Assembly (NCBI GenBank): GCA_030432455.1
Contig: JAUIHC010000074.1
Span: 1 to 10,258 of the forward strand
DNA: 10,258 bases
Reading direction: 5' to 3'
Origin: Phycisphaerae bacterium
Lineage (GTDB): Bacteria > Planctomycetota > Phycisphaerae > Phycisphaerales > SM1A02
The notes below the pieces were generated by a model. It was given only the letters and a program-made list of their open reading frames with translations. It made no database searches and was not told the DNA's origin. Position numbers and translations under genes: made by a program. Below, piece by piece: positions 6,559 through 10,258 of this stretch (positions are counted from its first letter, which is position 1; the number at the start of each line of letters is the position of its first letter).

Positions 6559-7412
6559 ATCCGCATTCCGCTGAAGGTGATGCGGGACCGCTCGCGACGC
6601 GGATCGGGCTCGGGAACCGCCGAGAGCAGGGCCTTGGTGTAGTCGTGCTGCGGGTCGTGGATGACCTGATCCCGCTCGCCGACCTCGACGATCCGCCCGT
6701 TGAACATGACCGCGATGCGATCGCAGACGTGATGCACCACCGCCATGTCGTGACTGATGAACAGGTAGCTCAGGCCGAACTCGTCCTGCAGATCGTCGAG
6801 AAGGTTCAGGATCTGCGACTGGATCGAGACGTCGAGCGCCGACGTCGGCTCGTCGCAGACGATCAGCCGCGGCTCGACCGCGAGGGCCCGCGCGATGCCG
6901 ATCCGCTGACGCTGGCCGCCGCTGAACTCGTGCGGATACCGATCCGCGGCCTGCTTCCAGAGCCCGCAGCGTTCGAGGAGATCCTCGACGCGGGACCGCA
7001 GTTCGTCGCCGGTCGCCAGACCGTGCACGACGAGCGGCTCACCGACGAGTCGGCCGACCCGCATGCGGGGATTCAGCGACCCGCCGGGATCCTGGAAGAT
7101 GATCTGCATCTCCCGCCGCAGCGCCCGCATGTTCACCGCCGACTGCTGGAAGACCGACTTGCCGTCGAAGATCACCTCGCCGCCGGTCGCGGGCAGCAGG
7201 CGAAGCACCGTGCGTCCCACCGTGGTCTTGCCGCATCCGCTCTCGCCGACGAGCCCGAGCGTCTCGCCGGGGGCGAGATCGAAGCTCACGCCGTCCACCG
7301 CCTTCACATGGCCGACCGTCCGCTGGAGGATGCCCCGCTTCACGGGGAAGTGCGTCTTCAGGTCGCGGACCGAGAGCAGCGGTGACGAGGCGGATGACGA
7401 GGGAGACGACAT
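6555..7412 (-). CDS. Oligopeptide/dipeptide ABC transporter ATP-binding protein (OppF/DppF type)
   Basis: This 285-residue cytoplasmic ATPase is of the kind that energises uptake of peptides or related solutes. Visible motifs are Walker A GESGCGKTT (56-64), Q-loop Gln107 in IIFQDPGGSLNPRM, signature SGGQRQR (164-170), Walker B LIVCDE (183-188) followed by PTSALDVS, and H-loop His221 in FISHD. The N-terminal FPVKRGILQRTVGHVKAVDGVSF and the C-terminal DPQHDYTKALLSAVPEPDP are typical of the OppF/DppF branch, including the start of its C-terminal extension. All ATPase motifs are intact. No permease, solute-binding protein or OppD-type partner lies in the window; the following gene encodes a one-helix protein. 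ATG 7412 has TAGCAT 7 bases upstream, overlapping nothing of htrA, whose stop is 32 bases away. Confidence 0.94.
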   Translation of the reverse strand: MSSPSSSASSPLLSVRDLKTHFPVKRGILQRTVGHVKAVDGVSFDLAPGETLGLVGESGCGKTTVGRTVLRLLPATGGEVIFDGKSVFQQSAVNMRALRREMQIIFQDPGGSLNPRMRVGRLVGEPLVVHGLATGDELRSRVEDLLERCGLWKQAADRYPHEFSGGQRQRIGIARALAVEPRLIVCDEPTSALDVSIQSQILNLLDDLQDEFGLSYLFISHDMAVVHHVCDRIAVMFNGRIVEVGERDQVIHDPQHDYTKALLSAVPEPDPRRERSRITFSGMRM

Positions 7413-7419
7413 GATGTGG

Positions 7420-7425
7420 ATGCTA
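7420..7425 (-). promoter_or_regulatory. Candidate leaderless -10 element of the ABC ATPase gene (TAGCAT)
   Basis: TAGCAT on the minus strand ends 7 bases before ATG 7412 (spacer CCACATC). It is the same hexamer as the one before the lipoprotein gene. A weak TTCTGA at 7450-7445 lies 19 bases further upstream. It would separate this operon from htrA despite the short 32-base gap. Confidence 0.45.
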
Positions 7426-7444
7426 CCGGAGCGCGGGGTTCGGC

Positions 7445-8962
7445 TCAGAACGCCAGCGTGATGGCGACCCGTTCGCCGCCGGGACGGATGCCCACCACCG
7501 GGAACCCCGACCCGCCGCCTCGCCGGGACCGCATCGCGGGAGACTGAAGATGCCGGTCGAGCCGGGCGAGGAGCTCGTCCATCGACCCGATCCGGCGTCC
7601 ACCCGCCTCGACGATGGTGGTTCCGGGGGGAAAGACGCCCGCGAGTTCCGATCGGGCGTCGGTGCGGACCACGATCACGCCCCGCTGGTGCGGGATGTCG
7701 AAGTCGGCCGCGAGCTCGGGGGTCAAGGTCCGATACTCGAGGAGCCCCATCCGGGCGAGCTGCTGGGCCGCGATGCTGGCGAGCATGGGATCGAGTTCGC
7801 CGAGCACGACCTCGACGGCCAGTCGCTCGACGGTGTCGGAGGTCGCATCGAATCGCCAGATGCCGAGGTCCGTCGTCTCGCCCGGCCGGATCGAACTGAT
7901 CATCGCCTTGAGCTGCTCGAGGCCGTTCACCTGACGACCGCCGACCGACTCGATCACGTCGCCGACCCGAAGCCCCGCCTCATCGGCGGGATGCCCGGGC
8001 TCGAGCCGGGTGATCGCCACCCCATCGCCCTCGTAGTACTCGGCGATCGCGTCCACCACCGCGAGGAACGCGCTGTTGGAGGGGATCGACCGGGCCATCA
8101 ACGCGAGGTTCGCCGGATCGGTCTCGACCAGACCGACTCCGAGGAATCCCTTGCGGACGACGCCGGTCTCGATGACCTGCTCGACCACGCTGCGGATCTG
8201 GGTCATCGGAATGGCGAGGCCGATGCCCGCGAACTGCCCCTGCCCGACGGTGTTCCGCTGGCTGGTGGCGATCGCGGTGTTCATGCCGATCACCCGACCG
8301 CGGGCGTCGGTGAGCGGACCGCCGGAGTTGCCGGGGTTGATCGCGGCATCGACCTGGATGAAGTTCTCGTAGTCCACCTCGTCGAGTCCGCCGCTTCGAC
8401 CGAGCCCCGAGACGATGCCGCTGGACATCGAGAACCGGAAGTCGAAGGGGGATCCGAAGGCGAAGACCAGATCGCCCTGCTGGACATCGCCGCTGTCGCC
8501 CTTGCGGGAGGGGATGAGGCCGCCCGCGGGCACCTTCAGCACCGCGATGTCGCTGCGAAGATCGAGCCCCACGACCTCGCCCGTCCGGACCTCGCCGGTG
8601 TGCAGCTGGACCTCGATGACATCCGCCGCCTCGACGACGTGCGCGTTGGTGACGATGTGCCCGTCCTCATCCCAGATCCAGCCCGATCCGGTCGAGGCGA
8701 CCGCGAATCGGCGGCCCTGTGCGACCGACCCTTCGGTCGAGACATGCACGACCGAGGGCTCGACGACCGTCGCGATGTCCCGCTGCGCGGCGGAGATCCG
8801 GTCGAGGATCGTTCCCTCCGCGAGCTGCTCGGCCGCCCGCTCCGCCTCGACCGTGGTGCCCGCGTGGACGATCGTCCGCACGACGCTGGGGCCGGCGTAG
8901 AGCGTGGCGACGAGGGTGACGGCGACGGCGACGGCGGGTCCGAGGTGGGTCGGTCGGGTCAT
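7445..8962 (-). CDS. HtrA/DegP-family serine protease with PDZ domains
   Basis: This is a trypsin-like protease for quality control of envelope proteins, 505 residues from ATG 8962. A hydrophobic N-terminus (AVAVAVTLVATLYAGPSVV) serves as an uncleaved anchor or signal sequence. The catalytic triad is His108 in TNAHVV, Asp138 in LRSDIAVLKV and Ser213 in NPGNSGGPL. A first PDZ domain begins at KGFLGVGL near 271 and holds ITRLEPGHPADEAGLRVGDVIESVGG. It has a longer than usual segment between these two parts. A second, more diverged PDZ-like region follows (GVIVVRTDARSELAGVFPPGTTIVEAGG), with a Ser/Arg/Gly-rich insert (RSRRGGGSG) before the end. The start at 8962 is chosen because GGAG lies 11 bases upstream and the anchor follows directly. 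In-frame ATG 8983 and TTG 9025 would add hydrophilic residues. It sits 138 bases after panB. Confidence 0.94.
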   Translation of the reverse strand: MTRPTHLGPAVAVAVTLVATLYAGPSVVRTIVHAGTTVEAERAAEQLAEGTILDRISAAQRDIATVVEPSVVHVSTEGSVAQGRRFAVASTGSGWIWDEDGHIVTNAHVVEAADVIEVQLHTGEVRTGEVVGLDLRSDIAVLKVPAGGLIPSRKGDSGDVQQGDLVFAFGSPFDFRFSMSSGIVSGLGRSGGLDEVDYENFIQVDAAINPGNSGGPLTDARGRVIGMNTAIATSQRNTVGQGQFAGIGLAIPMTQIRSVVEQVIETGVVRKGFLGVGLVETDPANLALMARSIPSNSAFLAVVDAIAEYYEGDGVAITRLEPGHPADEAGLRVGDVIESVGGRQVNGLEQLKAMISSIRPGETTDLGIWRFDATSDTVERLAVEVVLGELDPMLASIAAQQLARMGLLEYRTLTPELAADFDIPHQRGVIVVRTDARSELAGVFPPGTTIVEAGGRRIGSMDELLARLDRHLQSPAMRSRRGGGSGFPVVGIRPGGERVAITLAF

Positions 8963-8973
8963 CGGCGGGGGAT

Positions 8974-8977
8974 CTCC
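8974..8977 (-). promoter_or_regulatory. Probable ribosome binding site of the HtrA gene (GGAG)
   Basis: GGAG on the minus strand lies 11 bases before ATG 8962, slightly long but usable. It supports 8962 over the in-frame ATG at 8983 and TTG at 9025, which have none. This gene has no TA dinucleotide in its upstream gap, so it lacks the TANNNT element seen before other genes. Confidence 0.45.
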
Positions 8978-9036
8978 GGGCATGGAATGACGCCGCGAAC
9001 CAGCGGCTTCGGATCGTCGGTCCAACGATTCGACGA

Positions 9037-9072
9037 GGTGGATTGTTTCCCCCCGATCCCGCGGAATCCACC
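9037..9072. other. 8-bp inverted repeat between panB and htrA
   Basis: GGTGGATT (9037-9044) and AATCCACC (9065-9072) are exact reverse complements 20 bases apart. They lie 29 bases beyond the panB stop and 75 bases before the htrA start. No T tract follows on the minus strand, so a standard Rho-independent terminator is unlikely. An operator upstream of htrA or a 3' stabilising hairpin of panB are the options. Confidence 0.45.
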
Positions 9073-9100
9073 CGGAGACGGCGTTCCGCGATCCGGCTCG

Positions 9101-9967
9101 TCAGTCGCCCGACGCCGGTGCGTCCCGCATCCGATAGTCGTGCGGCAGCTCGCGGCGGCGAGCCCGCTCGCACCACTGCTCGACGATCGCCTGCATCGAC
9201 GATCCGAGCCGCCCCTCGCTCGTGGCGAAGCTCGGCTGCCAGTCGGTGAGTCCGAGGATGTCGTGCGTCACCACGATCTGTCCGTGGCAGGCGGGCCCGG
9301 CCCCGCACCCGATGACGGGCACGGTGACCGCCTCGACCACCATCTCGGCGGTCTCGGGGGTGGCGGCCTCGACGAGCACCATGACCGCCCCGGCATCGAC
9401 CAGGGCCCGGGCATCGTCCACCACCCGCCGGGCCGACTCGGCGGTGCGACCGGCCACGACGTGACCGCCGTGGAGCTGCACCTGCTGAGGCAGGCATCCG
9501 ACATGGGCGATCGCGGGAATCCCCGCCCGTGCGAGTCGCGCGAAGACGCCGGCGAAGGAGGCATCGGCCTCGAGCTTCACCGCATCGGCCATGCCCTCGA
9601 CCATGAACCGGCCCGCGTGTCGGACCGCGTCGTCCTCGCTCGCGTGGTAGCTCAGGAACGGCATGTCGCCGACCACGAAGGCGTTCGGAGCGCCGCGGCG
9701 AACGGCCCCGGTGATGGTGACGAGGAAGTCGAGCGGGGCGTGCAGGGTGCTCGGCTGCCCGAGGATCACCTGCGCGGCGGAGTCCCCGACCAGCAGCACC
9801 GGCACGCTCGATCGCTCGAGCCAGCGGGCGGTGGTCGCGTCGTAGGCGGTGAGACAGGGGAAGACGACGCCCTCGCGTCTCCAGCGACGAAGCGTCCGAA
9901 GCGTGATCCGCTCGGGAAGGCCGGTGGCGGCCTCGGAGGACGAAGGGGTGTCGTAGCCGGTGCTCAT
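9101..9967 (-). CDS. panB: 3-methyl-2-oxobutanoate hydroxymethyltransferase PanB (ketopantoate hydroxymethyltransferase)
   Basis: PanB transfers a hydroxymethyl group from methylenetetrahydrofolate to 2-oxoisovalerate, giving ketopantoate for pantothenate and CoA. With ATG 9967 it has 288 residues, slightly above the usual length of about 264 because of a 20-residue N-terminal extension. By motif alignment with the E. coli enzyme, Mg ligands Asp45, Asp84 and Glu114 correspond to Asp62 (LLVGDS), Asp101 (FVVGDMPFLSY) and Glu133 (DAVKLEA), Lys131 is kept, and the base Glu181 corresponds to Glu200 (VMVLVEAA). The pattern VPVIGCGAGPACHGQIVVTHDILGL is also clear. Several normally conserved spots differ: AHVGCLPQ where HIGLTPQ is usual, GCGAG for GIGAG, and GDSAAQVILG for GDSLGMVVLG. 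It is therefore a divergent but probably active PanB. ATG 9967 follows a C tract and TACCCT 6 bases upstream, with no Shine-Dalgarno site. No panC or panD is in the window. Confidence 0.94.
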   Translation of the reverse strand: MSTGYDTPSSSEAATGLPERITLRTLRRWRREGVVFPCLTAYDATTARWLERSSVPVLLVGDSAAQVILGQPSTLHAPLDFLVTITGAVRRGAPNAFVVGDMPFLSYHASEDDAVRHAGRFMVEGMADAVKLEADASFAGVFARLARAGIPAIAHVGCLPQQVQLHGGHVVAGRTAESARRVVDDARALVDAGAVMVLVEAATPETAEMVVEAVTVPVIGCGAGPACHGQIVVTHDILGLTDWQPSFATSEGRLGSSMQAIVEQWCERARRRELPHDYRMRDAPASGD

Positions 9968-9973
9968 GGGGGG

Positions 9974-9979
9974 AGGGTA
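9974..9979 (-). promoter_or_regulatory. Candidate leaderless -10 element of panB (TACCCT)
   Basis: TACCCT on the minus strand ends 6 bases before ATG 9967 (spacer of six C). A pyrimidine tract directly before the ATG excludes a Shine-Dalgarno site. The -35 region coincides with a heptamer repeat. Confidence 0.42.
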
Positions 9980-9990
9980 CGGGGAAAATC

Positions 9991-10018
9991 GAGGATGGAG
10001 GATGGAGAATGGAGAATG
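9991..10018. repeat. Four-unit heptamer tandem repeat upstream of panB
   Basis: Two GAGGATG units are followed by two GAGAATG units, without gaps. The array lies about 12-39 bases upstream of the candidate panB -10 box, nearly the same place as the hexamer array before the lipoprotein gene. A purine-rich stretch (10019-10056) continues to the right. Confidence 0.85.
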
Positions 10019-10074
10019 AGCGGGGACGGGAGGGGAGAGAGTGGAGAGCGGGAGAGGTGCGGTCGCGCCGTGCC

Positions 10075-10124
10075 CGATTCCGCTCCCCCTCCGGCGGAGC
10101 TCCGGCGAAGCCGGTGAGGGGGCC
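10075..10124 (-). repeat. REP-like double-hairpin repeat, copy 2 (inverted)
   Basis: Read on the minus strand it has the same order as copy 1: CCCCCTCA, a hairpin with stem CCGGC/GCCGG and loop TTC (10102-10114), then GCTCC and GGAGC arms, then GGAATCG. An outer stem of six pairs (10085-10090 with 10117-10122) encloses the inner hairpins, so the whole could fold as a cloverleaf-like structure. The second hairpin is degraded compared with copies 1 and 3. Confidence 0.75.
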
Positions 10125-10129
10125 GCTCC

Positions 10130-10170
10130 GCCGACTCGTACACCGCGAACTTCCACGCCGCCGAGTCGGC
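10130..10170. repeat. 9-bp inverted repeat between copies 2 and 3
   Basis: GCCGACTCG (10130-10138) and CGAGTCGGC (10162-10170) are exact reverse complements, with a 23-base loop. They sit centrally between two oppositely oriented repeat copies, so the whole 10075-10229 segment is a nested inverted structure. Confidence 0.7.
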
Positions 10171-10175
10171 CACGA

Positions 10176-10229
10176 ACCCCCTCCGCCCGCTCCGCGGGCA
10201 CCTCCCCCACGCGTGGGGGAGGAGAACCG
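10176..10229 (+). repeat. REP-like double-hairpin repeat, copy 3
   Basis: It has the same orientation and order as copy 1: ACCCCCTC, hairpin one with a 6-bp stem GCCCGC/GCGGGC and loop TCC (10185-10199), then a 22-base perfect palindrome (10201-10222) built on CCTCCCCC/GGGGGAGG, and the end GAGAACCG. The stems differ in sequence between copies but stay paired, which points to conserved structure. A TTTT follows at 10230-10233, so on the plus strand this copy could act as a terminator. Confidence 0.75.
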
Positions 10230-10246
10230 TTTTGCCGCGCCTTGCC

Positions 10247-10258
10247 CGATTCCGCTCC
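10247..10258 (-). repeat. Start of a further inverted REP-like copy, cut by the window end
   Basis: The window ends in CGATTCCGCTCC, identical to the beginning of copy 2 at 10075-10086. The identity extends to the left: positions 10236-10258 match 10064-10086 at 22 of 23 bases, giving a 172-base spacing. Confidence 0.65.

Larger units (their letters stand above)
9968..10258. other. Non-coding, repeat-filled region upstream of panB
   Basis: No gene is supported in these 291 bases. From left to right they contain the candidate panB promoter, the heptamer array, a purine-rich stretch, inverted copy 2 of the REP-like repeat (10075-10124), a 9-bp inverted repeat around a 23-base loop (10130-10138 with 10162-10170), copy 3 (10176-10229), and the start of another inverted copy cut by the window end (10247-10258). 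Confidence 0.7.

Noticed and set aside
7550..10117. An 855-residue plus-strand open frame opposite htrA and panB
   Set aside because: It is antisense to two genes with intact catalytic motifs, has a low-complexity Asp/Arg/Gly-rich translation without any domain, and arises from high GC depleting stop codons.
10130..10170. tRNA or other structured RNA gene among the right-edge hairpins
   Set aside because: The copy 2 fold looks cloverleaf-like but has no T-loop, anticodon arm or CCA-type acceptor pattern, and the motif is repeated in the window.
9968..10210. N-terminal extension of panB into the repeat region (start near 10210)
   Set aside because: The added sequence only translates hairpins and tandem repeats. 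Family alignment begins near the ATG at 9967.
10075..10229. CRISPR array at the right edge
   Set aside because: Copies alternate in orientation and differ in stem sequence, spacing is irregular, and no cas gene is present.

Overview
The window is GC-rich DNA with very high third-position GC. It looks like chromosomal sequence from a Planctomycetota-type bacterium, possibly Phycisphaerae. That is an inference from two adjacent secreted sulfatases, a flavin-dependent thymidylate synthase, a divergent PanB and few Shine-Dalgarno sites; no rRNA or other marker settles it. Nine complete genes lie on the minus strand and are read from right to left. Only the tail of one plus-strand gene is present, at the left edge.

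Layout in the direction of minus-strand transcription: panB (pantothenate synthesis) at 9967-9101; an HtrA/DegP-type envelope protease at 8962-7445; an OppF/DppF-type ABC ATPase at 7412-6555, overlapping by 4 bases a small one-helix membrane protein at 6558-6046; thyX at 5972-5052; a spacer with a palindromic repeat; two sulfatases at 4827-3361 and 3364-1904, coupled by a GTGA overlap; a small lipoprotein of unknown function at 1836-1363; and a tRNA-dihydrouridine synthase at 1270-71. The 3' end of the last gene overlaps the convergent plus-strand gene by 97 bases.

The genes are mostly housekeeping (cofactor, dTMP, tRNA modification, envelope quality control) plus a sulfated-polymer degradation pair. 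They do not form one pathway. No defence system, mobile element gene, CRISPR array, tRNA or rRNA was seen.

Two non-coding patterns stand out. First, five of the nine minus-strand genes have a TANNNT hexamer exactly 6 or 7 bases before the ATG, which is the geometry of leaderless promoters. Of the other four, two start in a GTGA overlap with the gene before, one has a GGAG ribosome site, and thyX shows neither. Second, a REP-like double-hairpin repeat occurs once between thyX and the sulfatases and in a cluster of inverted copies at the right edge. The last copy there is cut by the end of the window.
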